From: JAHBXE01 sp044222195
Lineage (GTDB): Bacteria; Planctomycetota; Phycisphaerae; Phycisphaerales; UBA1924
DNA length: 64,000 nucleotides
Direction: 5' to 3'
Assembly (NCBI GenBank): GCA_044222195.1
Contig: JBGANS010000018.1
Location: forward strand, 1 to 64,000
Made by a program: the position numbers and the translations under genes. The number at the start of each line of letters is the position of its first letter. Positions within the stretch are counted from its first letter, which is position 1. This document shows, in pieces, positions 24,903 to 34,297 of this stretch. The notes under the pieces are model-generated. The model saw only the letters and a program-made list of their open reading frames with translations. It had not been told where the DNA came from and made no database searches.

Positions 24903-26474
24903 TTAAGCGCTGCCCGCGCGTTGTCGCTGACGGCCCGGACCTTCGGAATCCGGAGCGGTTGGTCCTGGCACGCCGACAGCATCCGGGCCGGGAGCGGCCT
25001 TGATTGCCTGACGGTACTTGAGCCAGCGCCGGTACGTCATGATCGCCCAGTATCCTACGGCAATTCCGGGCCCGAAGGCCAGGAAAAACACGTTCTTCGC
25101 CCACTTGGGGAGTTGCGCATCCCACCGGTGCTCGGCCCAGACCAGCGCGGCGACAAAGGCCGCAAAGGCCACCAGCACGATCGGGATCAACCACACTTTG
25201 GGCGGCCGCGAGTGGTCCACCGGACCCTGACCCGTCACCCGCATCGCCTTTTCCTTCATAGAGGTCAGAAGCTTGCGGGCCCACACGAACTCGGTCGCCA
25301 ACAGGGCCATGCCGCCGATGGCGACGAAAATCCCGCCCGGCCCGGGCAGCGCCCCGACCAGCGGGGCGACGATAAAGACGATCGTCAGCCCGAGAATCAG
25401 AATGACGATCTTTCGGGACCGGCGCCAGGCCTGTTCGGCGGCGCCTGTCAGGTCGTCGATGGGCCGCTCCTCGGGCGTGCGTTCGTGCCCCTTGGTGAGC
25501 AGCGACGCGGCGATCCCCACCGTCAAGATCGCTCCGATGACGATCAGCGAAATCTCCGAGTTCAGGTGGTACCAGTGGTCGGCGATCATCTTGGCCCCGA
25601 TGAAGGCGAGGATGAACACCATGCTGATCTTGAGGTATCGGAATCGGCGGATCAGCGCCGCCAGCGCGAAGTAGATCGAGCGCAGCCCCAGGATCGCAAA
25701 GCAGTTGGAAGAGAACACCAGGAAGGGGTCCGTGGTGATTCCGAATATCGCAGGGATGGAGTCGACCGCGAAGATGAGGTCGACCACGTCGACGACCAGC
25801 AGAGCGATCATCAGCGGCGTCAGGAACCGCTTTCCGTCGATGCGCGTGAAGAAGCGATTGCCGTCAAAGTGGGGCGAGACGTTGAAGATGCGTCGGGCCG
25901 CGCGGACGATCAGTTTCCGTTCGATGTCGGCATCCTCTTCGCGCGTCAGGAGCATCTTGACCGCGGTGTACAGCAGGAACGCGCCGAACAGCGGCAAGAC
26001 CCAGGCGCCCCATTGTTCCACGAGCTGGGCGCCGAGCACGATGGTCACGCCGCGCAGAACGACCGCGCCGATGATGCCCCAGTACAGCACCCGGTGCTGG
26101 AGCTGCGCCGGAATCCGGAAGTACGCGAGGATCATCGCGATCACCAGCATGTTGTCCAGGCTGAGCATCTGCTCGACCAGGTAGCCGGTGAAAAACATGA
26201 TCGCGGCCTGCTTGCCGTTCGAAGGCATCAGCTGGGCCGCCTTTTCGGCCCCGGCTCCGACGGCCGCTGGGTGCAGCCCCAGGTTGAAAACGTGATGCTC
26301 GTAGAGGAAGTAGACGGCGACGTTGAAGAGCAGCGAGATGCACACCCACATGAGGGTGGTCAGCAGGGCCTCGCGGAGACCGATGACGTGGGCCTTGCGG
26401 TTGAGGACGAAAAGATCCACCGCCAGCAGGAGCAGGATGACCGCGATGAACCCGCCCCAGACCGTCAGTGTCAT
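24903..26474 (-). CDS. TerC-family integral membrane protein with extra C-terminal PGPGG membrane module
   Basis: Protein of 523 residues. Residues 1-310 carry the TerC fold with many membrane helices and the conserved acidic pairs SLDNMLV and VDVVDLIFAVDSIPA, linked to manganese export or tellurite resistance in Alx/TerC proteins. After a polar linker, residues about 345-430 hold LVGALPGPGGIFVAIGGMALLATEF, a PGPGW-type putative transmembrane module, and two further helices with a Pro-rich tail follow. Start ATG 26474 chosen; a GTG at 26492 is possible. The 205-base gap to glnN has no clear terminator. Confidence 0.82.
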   Translation of the reverse strand: MTLTVWGGFIAVILLLLAVDLFVLNRKAHVIGLREALLTTLMWVCISLLFNVAVYFLYEHHVFNLGLHPAAVGAGAEKAAQLMPSNGKQAAIMFFTGYLVEQMLSLDNMLVIAMILAYFRIPAQLQHRVLYWGIIGAVVLRGVTIVLGAQLVEQWGAWVLPLFGAFLLYTAVKMLLTREEDADIERKLIVRAARRIFNVSPHFDGNRFFTRIDGKRFLTPLMIALLVVDVVDLIFAVDSIPAIFGITTDPFLVFSSNCFAILGLRSIYFALAALIRRFRYLKISMVFILAFIGAKMIADHWYHLNSEISLIVIGAILTVGIAASLLTKGHERTPEERPIDDLTGAAEQAWRRSRKIVILILGLTIVFIVAPLVGALPGPGGIFVAIGGMALLATEFVWARKLLTSMKEKAMRVTGQGPVDHSRPPKVWLIPIVLVAFAAFVAALVWAEHRWDAQLPKWAKNVFFLAFGPGIAVGYWAIMTYRRWLKYRQAIKAAPGPDAVGVPGPTAPDSEGPGRQRQRAGSA

Positions 26475-26592
26475 GACCGCCGTCGCTCCCACCGCCGCCC
26501 GTCCGTGGCCCCGTTCGCGGGGGATTCCGGGTCGGAACGGGCAAGGATAGGCGACGCGGCGTTGAGTTCACGCGGGGTTGCAGCGGCAAATG

Positions 26593-26624
26593 AAAAAGCC
26601 CCGGCCAACAGAACAGCCGGGGCT
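26593..26624 (-). terminator. Rho-independent terminator of the PEP-CTERM gene
   Basis: AGCCCCGGC and GCCGGGGCT form a 9-bp stem with a ten-base loop. On the minus strand TTTTT follows. It lies 52 bases past the stop at 26676. Confidence 0.8.
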
Positions 26625-26675
26625 CGGGTGGATAGAAACGTGTGGCACCGGCGGGCTATCCGGCCCGCCTGAACG

Positions 26676-27470
26676 TCACGACCGACGACGCCGGAACATC
26701 ACGGCGCCCGAAAGACCGAGCAGCGCCGCCGCGCCCGGGGCGGGAACGGTGTTGAAGGTCACATTGTCGTACAGATTGATCCACGCGCCCAAGGGGGAGA
26801 GCGGGGTCCGGCCGCGATGCGAGATGATGATCGAGTCGCCCGCGTTGAGCGAGATACCCGTCAGTGAGATCGGGAGGTTGAGCGAGTCGCCGACGGACGG
26901 GAACGGCAAGGGCTTGCTGACCGTGTTCGAGTACAGCAGCGAGGTCTCGTTGAGCGACGAGCTGTACTTGGCGATCACCACGTCGACATCGTTGGGCCGG
27001 CCAAGGCCGTCCACGCCGCTCCAGGCGATCTGGAACGTGCCGTTGATGTTCAGCGTGGCGCCGTTGCCGAGTGGGTTCAGGAACCGCACCATGGGAACGT
27101 CGTTGTACACGGACGCGGCGACGTTATGAACCAGGCGGCTCGCCAGAATCGGGGGATTGGCGTCGTTTCCGTTCGACCAGACACCCCAGCCCGTGGCGTA
27201 CCACTGCGAGTCCCAGGTCATCAGCTGCGACGACTGCGACTGCTTGTACCACGCGTTCGAAGCGCCGAGCGCTCCGCCCTGCGCCACTTCGTATTGCCAG
27301 ATCGGCTGTCCCCCAACAGGATTGGGGTTGCCCTGCGTCCCACCCTGCGTCGTGCCGGCGACGAAGTTCGTCGAACGCACGAAGTCAGGCCGCGCCTCAG
27401 CGACCGCGGCGAAACCCGCGAATGCAGTCAACGCGCAAATTACAACACAACGGGATGGGAGCATCTTCAT
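26676..27470 (-). CDS. PEP-CTERM-type secreted protein
   Basis: Protein of 264 residues from ATG 27470, preceded by GGAGG. A signal peptide (MKMLPSRCVVICALTAFAGFAAVAEA) is followed by a beta-rich domain with several Trp residues (WYKQSQSSQLMTWDSQWYATG). The tail VPAPGAAALLGLSGAVMFRRRRS is a PEP-CTERM-like sorting signal. The mature domain is not recognised. The gene has its own terminator, so it is a single-gene unit. Confidence 0.82.
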   Translation of the reverse strand: MKMLPSRCVVICALTAFAGFAAVAEARPDFVRSTNFVAGTTQGGTQGNPNPVGGQPIWQYEVAQGGALGASNAWYKQSQSSQLMTWDSQWYATGWGVWSNGNDANPPILASRLVHNVAASVYNDVPMVRFLNPLGNGATLNINGTFQIAWSGVDGLGRPNDVDVVIAKYSSSLNETSLLYSNTVSKPLPFPSVGDSLNLPISLTGISLNAGDSIIISHRGRTPLSPLGAWINLYDNVTFNTVPAPGAAALLGLSGAVMFRRRRS

Positions 27471-27660
27471 CTGAACCTCCGAGCTGCCTCGGCGCAAATG
27501 TGCCACAGGCCGGACAGGAAGCCAGCAAAGTGAGAGGTTTGTTTGCAATTCCGGATTGCAATCCGCTCGGACGAGGCCACCAGCCCGTTCGGCACTGCGG
27601 GTTCAGCCCTTACTTGCCCTTCCGCTCGACCCAAAGCCCGGTTACCGGTCCCGCGTTACC

Positions 27661-28377
27661 ATGAACCCAACCATGGCATCCACTGCGGTCATTTGCGATG
27701 GCGGAGTCGGGAGCCTTATCGCCTGTGCCGCGGCCGGCCAGCGTTGGGCCACCGGGCCCGCCGCCCCCGGCCCGAAGGCCATCCTGCTGGCCGAGCACGA
27801 GTTCCAAGTAAGTGCGGCTCGAGTCCACGGCGAGCTCTTCGGCCTGGCGTTCGAGCCCGAACAAAATCCTCCCCCGCCTGGGCACTCAGGCGATGCCACT
27901 GCCCTGGTGAGGGCGCTTCTCGACCTCGCTACCAAGCTTCGGGCCCATGGAGACACCGACGTGGTGTGGCCGGTGTCGTTCTCAAGTCACGAGGGTGGCG
28001 CGCCGGATGTTCAGGGCGCGGCATGGGCGATGAACGTCGCTGTGCTGGTATCGCAGTTGGCCACGATCGCGGCGGGCCCGACTGACGCGTCGGCCTCAGT
28101 CATCGTGCGTGCGCCCTATGCGGACTTGACCGAACGCCAGCTCGCCGACCTGGTTCTGGATATGGACCTGCCCATATGGACCTGCTGGTGGATGCCGGCC
28201 TCCGAACTCGGAGAGGGGCGCGTCCGCGAGACCGCGATTCGCGAGCGGACGCGGTGGACCGCGCTCCTCAGGCAAGCCGGCTGGGTCGGCTCGCTCGAGG
28301 CCAAAGCCGCAATCGTCGTCACCAAAGACCTGCTCGGAAAGAAGTCCACGCCGGCCAGGCCCGGAGAGATTCCATGA
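27661..28377 (+). CDS. Uncharacterised protein, possibly a degenerate PP-loop (QueC-like) member
   Basis: Protein of 238 residues from ATG 27661. The opening TAVICDGGVGSLIACAAA has the placing of a PP-loop SGGxDS motif, but the Ser and Asp are replaced (DGGVGS). The later AAWAMNVAVLVSQLATI and PYADLTERQLADLVLDMDLPIWTCWW recall the 7-cyano-7-deazaguanine synthase/ExsB fold, yet the C-terminal zinc cysteines are absent. If the relation is right the enzyme is probably inactive or altered. The stop overlaps the next start (ATGA), so it is coupled to the ThuA-DUF1080 gene. I hold the family assignment loosely. Confidence 0.45.
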   Translation: MNPTMASTAVICDGGVGSLIACAAAGQRWATGPAAPGPKAILLAEHEFQVSAARVHGELFGLAFEPEQNPPPPGHSGDATALVRALLDLATKLRAHGDTDVVWPVSFSSHEGGAPDVQGAAWAMNVAVLVSQLATIAAGPTDASASVIVRAPYADLTERQLADLVLDMDLPIWTCWWMPASELGEGRVRETAIRERTRWTALLRQAGWVGSLEAKAAIVVTKDLLGKKSTPARPGEIP

Positions 28378-29792
28378 AAATCGCGATGTTCGCAACGGGT
28401 GCTGTTCTCGCTCTTTCGGCCGCGGCCATGGCCCGCCAGCCGGTGCGGGCGCTGCTGCTGACGGGGCAGAACAACCACAACTGGCAGTACACCAGCCGCG
28501 TCCACGCGGACACGCTCGAGGCGACAGGCCGGTTCAAGGTGGACATTGCGGACGATTCGCCCGGCGTGCTTTCGAAGTCCTTGAGCGACTACGCGGTTTT
28601 CGTGCTCGACTACAACGGGCCGCGATGGGGCGAACCCGCAGAAACGAACTTCCTGAACGCGGTGCGTAATGGGGCGGGCGTGGTCATCGTTCACGCGTCC
28701 AACAACGCGTTCGTGGGTTGGACCGAGTATGAGAAAGTCTGCGGCTTCATGTGGATCAACGACACTACGAGCCACGGGGACTTTCACACGTTCGATGTGA
28801 AGTACGTCAATCAGGACCACCCGATTCTCAAGGGGCTGCCGGGGATGAAGGCGCACCCCGACGAGTTGTATCACAAGCTGGTCAACACGCAGGGGGTCAA
28901 GTTTGATCTGCTCGCCGAGGCGTTCTCATCACCTCAGAGCCGCGGCACCGGCCAGGATGAGCCGATGGCGATGACGATGCAGTACGGCAAAGGCCGGGTC
29001 TTCCACACGCCGCTCGGCCACGTGTGGAAAGGCTCGGACTCCCAGAAGGCATCCATCTCCGACCCGCAGTTCAAACTGTTGTTCGCGCGAGGCACGGAAT
29101 GGGCGGCGACCGGCGCTGTGACCATTGGGACAGAGGTCAAGGAAATGCGCACGCACAACGTGCTTTCAAAGGAAGAATCCGCCGCCGGTTGGAAGCTGCT
29201 CTTTGACGGCACTTCGACGGCCCAGTGGCGTGGCTTCAAAAAAGAAGCCTTTCCGACTCAAGGGTGGGTTGTGAAGGAAGGGGCGATCGTTCGCGTCCCC
29301 GGCAACGAAGGCGCCGGCGATCTTGTGACCAAGGATGAGTTCGGCGACTTTGAGTTCGCGTGCGAGTGGAAGGTGAACACCGGCGGCAACAGCGGCATCA
29401 TGTACCGATGCGACGAGAAGCACTCGTACCCGTGGGAAACCGGACCGGAGATGCAGATTCTCGACGATGCCGGGCACGCGGACGGGAAGAAAGAGAAGAC
29501 CCGGGCGGGCACGCTCTACGACCTCATCCCGTGCGCGTTTGACGTCTGCCGGCCCGCCGGCGAGTGGAACTCCGCACGGGTGGTCTGCCGCGGCACGAAG
29601 ATCGAGCACTGGCTCAATGGGTTTAAGGTGGTCGATGTGGATACGGCGTCAGACGCTTACACCACGGCCAAGGCGGCCAGCAAGTGGACCAAGTATCCAG
29701 ACCACAACACTCTGCTGAAAGGGCGTATCGCGCTGCAGGACCACGGCGATGAGGTGTCGTTCCGCAACATCAAGGTGCGGGAACTGAAGTAA
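28374..29792 (+). CDS. Secreted ThuA-like / DUF1080 (3-keto-disaccharide hydrolase-like) fusion
   Basis: Protein of 472 residues with a signal peptide (MKIAMFATGAVLALSAAAMA). Residues about 22-240 form a ThuA-like class I amidotransferase-fold domain (RALLLTGQNNHNWQYTS, VLDYNGPRWGE, GVVIVHASNNAFVGWTEYEKVCGF). Residues about 270-472 are DUF1080, a concanavalin-like domain (WKLLFDGTSTAQWRGF, GDFEFACEWKVNTGGNSGIMYRC, GPEMQILDDAGH, EHWLNGFKV, GRIALQDHGDEVSFRNIKVREL), recently linked to 3-keto-glycoside cleavage. GGAG lies upstream of ATG. The neighbouring sugar genes support a carbohydrate role. Confidence 0.85.
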   Translation: MKIAMFATGAVLALSAAAMARQPVRALLLTGQNNHNWQYTSRVHADTLEATGRFKVDIADDSPGVLSKSLSDYAVFVLDYNGPRWGEPAETNFLNAVRNGAGVVIVHASNNAFVGWTEYEKVCGFMWINDTTSHGDFHTFDVKYVNQDHPILKGLPGMKAHPDELYHKLVNTQGVKFDLLAEAFSSPQSRGTGQDEPMAMTMQYGKGRVFHTPLGHVWKGSDSQKASISDPQFKLLFARGTEWAATGAVTIGTEVKEMRTHNVLSKEESAAGWKLLFDGTSTAQWRGFKKEAFPTQGWVVKEGAIVRVPGNEGAGDLVTKDEFGDFEFACEWKVNTGGNSGIMYRCDEKHSYPWETGPEMQILDDAGHADGKKEKTRAGTLYDLIPCAFDVCRPAGEWNSARVVCRGTKIEHWLNGFKVVDVDTASDAYTTAKAASKWTKYPDHNTLLKGRIALQDHGDEVSFRNIKVRELK

Positions 29793-29804
29793 ACGCGGCG
29801 GACC

Positions 29805-31115
29805 TCAAGGGCAGCCTGACGCGTAGCGACCGATGAAGCACGTGAAGTCGTTGGCGGTCAGGACCGGTGTGGCCGTCGAGCCATCGCAGTTCGCGTAGGT
29901 GGACCCAGCCGCGAACTGGTCGATGAAACACATGAAGTCGTTGGCGGTGAGCTCGGGAACGGCCGAGGAGCCGTCGCAGTTGGCGTAGCACGGAATGCCC
30001 TGGGCAAGGTGGACGATGAACCCTTCCGGCCGAAACATGCCCGGGGAATACTGGTGCTCGCCCAGGCCCACGATGAACCTGCCGCTGTTGGTGATGGCGG
30101 AGGCTCGCTGCAGCTTCCAGCCGGTGAGATCAACGCCGATCGTCGGCAGGTACACATTCAGGTCAACGATGCCCATGCCCGACGTCCAGATGACGGCACG
30201 CCCGGTCGGCACCGAGTCCATCGGGCGGCTTTGCCCGACGATGATCCGGCCATCCGGGCTTACGCCAAGTGCATCGCCCGACCAGTCTTGTGGCAGGATG
30301 CCGAGCACCGTCATTCCCTGGCCGTCCCAGCGGAACGGCGACACCTCGGTAATCGGAATGCCGGTGAGGCGCGTGGCGACACCGACAATGACCGAGCCAT
30401 CTTCGCTGACGCCGCGGGCCTGGTAGCCCACGTGGTTCGCGAGCGAACCGAGATCCCTCATTCCCTTTGAACCGGTCCACCGGAACGCCCTCGCGCCCGT
30501 GCCAAAGCTCGTGCCGACGACGGTGGTTCCGTCGCGGCTGATGGCTTCTGCGCGGCTGCCCGTGTCGCCCGGCAGCACGCCGAGATTCTGCATGATTCCG
30601 GACTCCCAGCGGAACGCGCGAATGTCGAGACCCTGGGTTCCCGAACTTTGGCCAACGACCACTTGACCATCCCCGCTGATGCCGTACGCGATGCTTGTGG
30701 AGGTAAACCCCGGGAGGACGCCAAGAGGGACCATCCCTGTGCCCTCCGACCAGCGCATCGCTCGATAGCCATTCGCGGAAACTTCACCCGCCACGAAAGC
30801 GCCGTTGGCGCTGATTCCCCTCCCGCCGCTGGAGACATCGAGAGGCGTGGGGCCGAGGTCGCGAAGTCCGCCACCCAGCGACCACATCACCGCGTGATTG
30901 GTGTAGATCGGTGTGGCCGGGGGCTGCAACCCGACATAGACCAAGGCCACGCCGGTCAGAACACCGTTATCGCTCACGGCGACAGCCGCGCTGCTGCCGC
31001 CCGTCAAGACCCCGATGCCAGTGATGGTGCCCGAACCGAACGCGCCCGAGGTCGCGGTGAAAAGCCCGGCTGCCATCGCCAGCGAATGCGGTGTGCCGCG
31101 GGATGGTGCGGTCAT
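29805..31115 (-). CDS. HAF-repeat secreted protein with two dockerin-like modules
   Basis: Protein of 436 residues. A weak signal peptide is followed by about eight copies of a 40-50 residue HAF-type repeat of the pattern GxxxxAxxISxDGxxVVGxS...AFRW...GMxxLGxLPG, probably folding as a beta-propeller. The C-terminus carries two modules, CYANCDGSSAVPELTANDF and YANCDGSTATPVLTANDFTC, like those at 19685 and 45464. Proteins of this plan are predicted to be exported and surface-held. It is convergent with the ThuA gene (13-base gap). Confidence 0.8.
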   Translation of the reverse strand: MTAPSRGTPHSLAMAAGLFTATSGAFGSGTITGIGVLTGGSSAAVAVSDNGVLTGVALVYVGLQPPATPIYTNHAVMWSLGGGLRDLGPTPLDVSSGGRGISANGAFVAGEVSANGYRAMRWSEGTGMVPLGVLPGFTSTSIAYGISGDGQVVVGQSSGTQGLDIRAFRWESGIMQNLGVLPGDTGSRAEAISRDGTTVVGTSFGTGARAFRWTGSKGMRDLGSLANHVGYQARGVSEDGSVIVGVATRLTGIPITEVSPFRWDGQGMTVLGILPQDWSGDALGVSPDGRIIVGQSRPMDSVPTGRAVIWTSGMGIVDLNVYLPTIGVDLTGWKLQRASAITNSGRFIVGLGEHQYSPGMFRPEGFIVHLAQGIPCYANCDGSSAVPELTANDFMCFIDQFAAGSTYANCDGSTATPVLTANDFTCFIGRYASGCP

Positions 31116-31134
31116 TGGGCCCCCTTGTGATCGA

Positions 31135-32124
31135 TCAGTACACCGACTCCGGGAAGTAGTAGCTCTTCGCGTTCTCCGGAGTAATCAGTTCCACATCGAT
31201 CATGAGATGCTTGGGCATGAACTGGGCCACTTTGTCCTTGGTGCCATCCCGCATCGAGGATGCGGCGAGGTGGATGCCCGTCGCGATCATGCTGGGGGGG
31301 TAGGTAATGTCCGCGGGCACCACGGTGCTCTTCTCCATCACCATCTTCACGACATCCTTCATGCCCGCACCGCCGAAGAGCCACATCTCCTTCTCCCGCC
31401 CGGCCTCCTTGATGGCCTGGAGTGCCCCGAGCAGGATGTCGTCGTCCTGGGCCCACACCGCATCAATCTTCTTGTGCTTGTTGAGCATGTTCTCCATGAC
31501 CGACAGACCCTTCTCACGGCTCCAGAGCGCCGGCTGTTGATCCAGGATCTTGATGCCGGGATTGGCCGCGAAGACTTCCTTCGCGGCGTTCACCCGATCC
31601 GTATCCACCGTGCACGGAATGCCCGTCAGGATCACGACATTGCCCTTGCCACCCAGCTTCTTCACCATGTACTCGGCCGACTTGCGGCCGAAGGCCTTGT
31701 TGTCGCCTTCAAGGAAGATGTCCGCGATCTGCCCGGCCTCGGGAAGGAAGCCGCGATCCACGTTGACAATGAACACGCCCTTCTCGTGCGCTTTCTTGGC
31801 GATCGGTGTCAGCGGGGCGGACTCGGTGCAGAGAATCACGAGCCCCTCAATCCCCTTCACCATCATGTCCTCCACGTCGGCGATCTGCTTCTCGGGATTG
31901 GCCGATGTCGTATAGACCCAGTCGATCTCCGGGTGAAGCGCCATCGCCTGCTTCGCCCACCAGCCCACGCCCGCGGTCCAGCCGTGATCAGCCGCGGGGA
32001 CAGTGACGCCGATCTTGGGCTTCTTCGCGAGTTGCGAGGTTTCCGCGGCGGGCGGGGAGCCGGCGGCGCCGATCAGGGTGAACGCGGCGACAGCGGCGAG
32101 CAGAGCGGCGGCTTTCTTGAACAT
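31135..32124 (-). CDS. Sugar ABC transporter substrate-binding protein (RbsB-like)
   Basis: Protein of 329 residues. A signal peptide (MFKKAAALLAAVAAFTLIGAA) leads into a type I periplasmic binding protein of the ribose/xylose cluster: KPKIGVTVPAADHGWTAGV, ANPEKQIADVEDMMVKGIEGLVILCTES, GVFIVNVDRGF, VVILTGIPCTVDTDRVNAA and DAVWAQDDDILLGALQAI. It follows its permease with a 32-base gap. The sugar bound is unknown. The nearby isomerase and oxidoreductase suggest an unusual or oxidised sugar. Confidence 0.88.
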   Translation of the reverse strand: MFKKAAALLAAVAAFTLIGAAGSPPAAETSQLAKKPKIGVTVPAADHGWTAGVGWWAKQAMALHPEIDWVYTTSANPEKQIADVEDMMVKGIEGLVILCTESAPLTPIAKKAHEKGVFIVNVDRGFLPEAGQIADIFLEGDNKAFGRKSAEYMVKKLGGKGNVVILTGIPCTVDTDRVNAAKEVFAANPGIKILDQQPALWSREKGLSVMENMLNKHKKIDAVWAQDDDILLGALQAIKEAGREKEMWLFGGAGMKDVVKMVMEKSTVVPADITYPPSMIATGIHLAASSMRDGTKDKVAQFMPKHLMIDVELITPENAKSYYFPESVY

Positions 32125-32156
32125 CGTCGATCCCTTTCAGTTCGCGTGACGCGAAC

Positions 32157-33212
32157 TCAGATATCTGCCTTGCGCGGCTGCACCAGCACCGCGGCGATGA
32201 TGATCAGGCCCTTGACCAACCCGTGGTAGAAGTTGGACACCTGAAGCATGTTGAGCATGTTACCGACCACACCCATGATCAGCACGCCCACGACCGTGCC
32301 AAAGACCCGTCCGGCCCCGCCCTGGAGCCTCGTCCCGCCGATCACGACCGCCGCGATGGCGTCCAGCTCGTAGAACAGTCCGAGCGTGGAGCTGGAGACA
32401 GAGTTCAGGCGGCTGGCATTCAGGAGGGCCGCGATACCACACGTGAGGCCCGAAATCGCGTAGACGCCGATGGTGACCCACGACAGCCGGACGCCGGCGT
32501 AGCGAGCGGCCTTCGCGTTGTCGCCGATCGCGTAGACGCGCCGTCCGAACACCGTTCGCCCCAGCACAACGTGGGCGATTGCGGCGAGCCCGAGAAAGAA
32601 AACCACGCCGAGCCGAACGTTGAGAGCGTCCCACTTGAAAAGGTGCTTCGATCCGGTTTCAAAGGCGTCCGGTGCGAACCAGGGAATTGGAATGGTTGTC
32701 CCACCCAACTCGCCAAAGGCCGACACCGTTGACCGAATCTCGCTGCCCTCGGCCGGGGCGAGGATGAGAGAGCGGTAGATCGCGAGCGTTCCGAGTGTGG
32801 CGACAAACGGCGCCACCTTGCCCCGGGCGATCACGACCCCGTTCACCGCGCCCAGCACGACTCCGCCGAGCACGCAGACCCCGGCCGCGGCGGCGATCGC
32901 GGCGGGAGCGCCCCAGCCTGCGGCGGCGTTGAGTGTGTAGACGCCCGCGCCCGCGGCCAGGGCGACCATCGATCCAACCGAAAGATCAATCCCGCCGAGG
33001 AGGATCACAAAGGTCATTCCGATCGCGACGACACCGACATACGACCATTGGCCGAGGATGTTCGCGAAGTTCCGCGCCGTCAGGAACGCTCGCTGGTCCG
33101 CCGGTACCGTCGCCGCCTCGACAATCGCTGTCCCCGCGATGAGCAGGATCAGCGCGAGCAGAGGCCCGAATCGCTCAAGCAATCGAACGAGGTTGCGGTT
33201 CCCGGCGGCCAT
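32157..33212 (-). CDS. Sugar ABC transporter permease (RbsC-like)
   Basis: Protein of about 351 residues with eight or more membrane helices. The family signature GVVAIGMTFVILLGGIDLSVGSMVAL, IARGKVAPFVATLGTLAIYRSLIL, VFGRRVYAIGDNAKAARYAGV and LDAIAAVVIGGTRLQGGAGRVFGTVVG identify the RbsC/XylH group. The start is uncertain (33212 used; 33245 possible). No ATP-binding RbsA-type gene is adjacent, so the ATPase must be encoded elsewhere or shared. It is divergent from the isomerase gene. Confidence 0.88.
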   Translation of the reverse strand: MAAGNRNLVRLLERFGPLLALILLIAGTAIVEAATVPADQRAFLTARNFANILGQWSYVGVVAIGMTFVILLGGIDLSVGSMVALAAGAGVYTLNAAAGWGAPAAIAAAAGVCVLGGVVLGAVNGVVIARGKVAPFVATLGTLAIYRSLILAPAEGSEIRSTVSAFGELGGTTIPIPWFAPDAFETGSKHLFKWDALNVRLGVVFFLGLAAIAHVVLGRTVFGRRVYAIGDNAKAARYAGVRLSWVTIGVYAISGLTCGIAALLNASRLNSVSSSTLGLFYELDAIAAVVIGGTRLQGGAGRVFGTVVGVLIMGVVGNMLNMLQVSNFYHGLVKGLIIIAAVLVQPRKADI

Positions 33213-33256
33213 GGGCGGGATGGTAACGACATGATCGCGGCCCATCCTGAATCGGA

Positions 33257-33262
33257 TATCCT
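33257..33262 (+). promoter_or_regulatory. -10-like TATCCT 6 bases before the isomerase ATG
   Basis: TATCCT, six bases, ATG 33269. No Shine-Dalgarno is seen. Same layout as panD and the DUF4340 gene, suggesting a leaderless transcript. Confidence 0.4.
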
Positions 33263-33268
33263 GTGCCC

Positions 33269-34291
33269 ATGCCACGCCCTGTCACACTCTTCACCGGCCA
33301 ATGGGCCGATCTGCCGCTCGACACGATGGCCGCGAAGGCAAAGTCCTTCGGCTACGACGGCCTGGAACTCGCCTGCTGGGGCGACCACTTCGAGCCCGGC
33401 AAGGCCGTCGCCGATCCCTCCTACTGCAAGTCTCGCTGGGACATCCTGAACAGGAACGGCCTCAGGTGCTTCGCGATCTCGAATCACCTCGTCGGCCAGG
33501 CCGTCTGCGACCTGATCGACGTGCGCCACAAAGCGATCCTGCCGCCGCACGTCTGGGGCGATGGTGATCCCGAAGGCGTCCGCCGCCGCGCCGCCGATGA
33601 GATAAAGGCCACAGCCAAAGCCGCGGCCAAGCTCGGCGTCAAAGTCGTAAACGGCTTCACGGGCAGCAGCATCTGGGGCGCGTGGTACTCCTTTCCGCCG
33701 ACAACGCCGGAGTACGTGAGGGCCGGCTTCGACGACTTCGCCAAGCGGTGGGGGCCCATCCTCGATGTGTTCAAGGCCGAGGGTGTGAAGTTCGCGCTTG
33801 AAGTGCACCCGACCGAAATCGCTTACGACCTCTACACGACCGAGCAGGCCTTGTCCGCGATCGGCAATCACCCCGCGTTCGGATTCAACTTCGACCCCAG
33901 CCACTTGCTCTGGCAGGGTGTCGCGCCAAACAAGTTCATCGAGCGATTCGCCGATCGCATCTTCCACGTCCACATGAAGGATGTCGCGGTCCACTACGGA
34001 CCCGGCAACAACAAAGGCGGAGATGGCATGTCCGGCGTCCTCGGCTCACACCTGCCCTTCGGCGATGTCCGCCGCGGCTGGGACTTCCGAAGCGTCGGCC
34101 GCGGCCACGTCACCTGGGAAGCCATCATCCGCGCTCTCAACCGCATCGGGTACAAGGGACCGCTCTCGGTCGAATGGGAAGACCCCGGCATGGACCGCGA
34201 GGCGGGCGCCAAGGAGAGCTGCGCGTTTGTGCGACGGCTGGACTTTGAACCGAGTTCGGTAGCATTTGACGCGGCGTTTGAGAAGAAGTGA
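33269..34291 (+). CDS. Sugar phosphate isomerase/epimerase (xylose-isomerase-like TIM barrel)
   Basis: Protein of 340 residues. AP endonuclease family 2 / xylose-isomerase-like fold: FGYDGLELACWGDHFEP, CFAISNHLVGQAV, ALEVHPTEIAYDLYTT, FGFNFDPSHLLWQG, FHVHMKDV, and the C-terminal GYKGPLSVEWEDPGMDREAG with conserved His/Glu/Asp metal ligands. Such enzymes isomerise or epimerise sugars and keto-sugars and are commonly paired with Gfo/Idh/MocA dehydrogenases, as here. Confidence 0.86.
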   Translation: MPRPVTLFTGQWADLPLDTMAAKAKSFGYDGLELACWGDHFEPGKAVADPSYCKSRWDILNRNGLRCFAISNHLVGQAVCDLIDVRHKAILPPHVWGDGDPEGVRRRAADEIKATAKAAAKLGVKVVNGFTGSSIWGAWYSFPPTTPEYVRAGFDDFAKRWGPILDVFKAEGVKFALEVHPTEIAYDLYTTEQALSAIGNHPAFGFNFDPSHLLWQGVAPNKFIERFADRIFHVHMKDVAVHYGPGNNKGGDGMSGVLGSHLPFGDVRRGWDFRSVGRGHVTWEAIIRALNRIGYKGPLSVEWEDPGMDREAGAKESCAFVRRLDFEPSSVAFDAAFEKK

Positions 34292-34297
34292 AAGGCG

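Noticed and set aside
24528..26672. 714-codon plus-strand frame over the TerC gene
   Set aside because: Antisense frame, extremely rich in Arg, Asp, Gln and His, with no membrane or domain pattern; the TerC frame explains the region.
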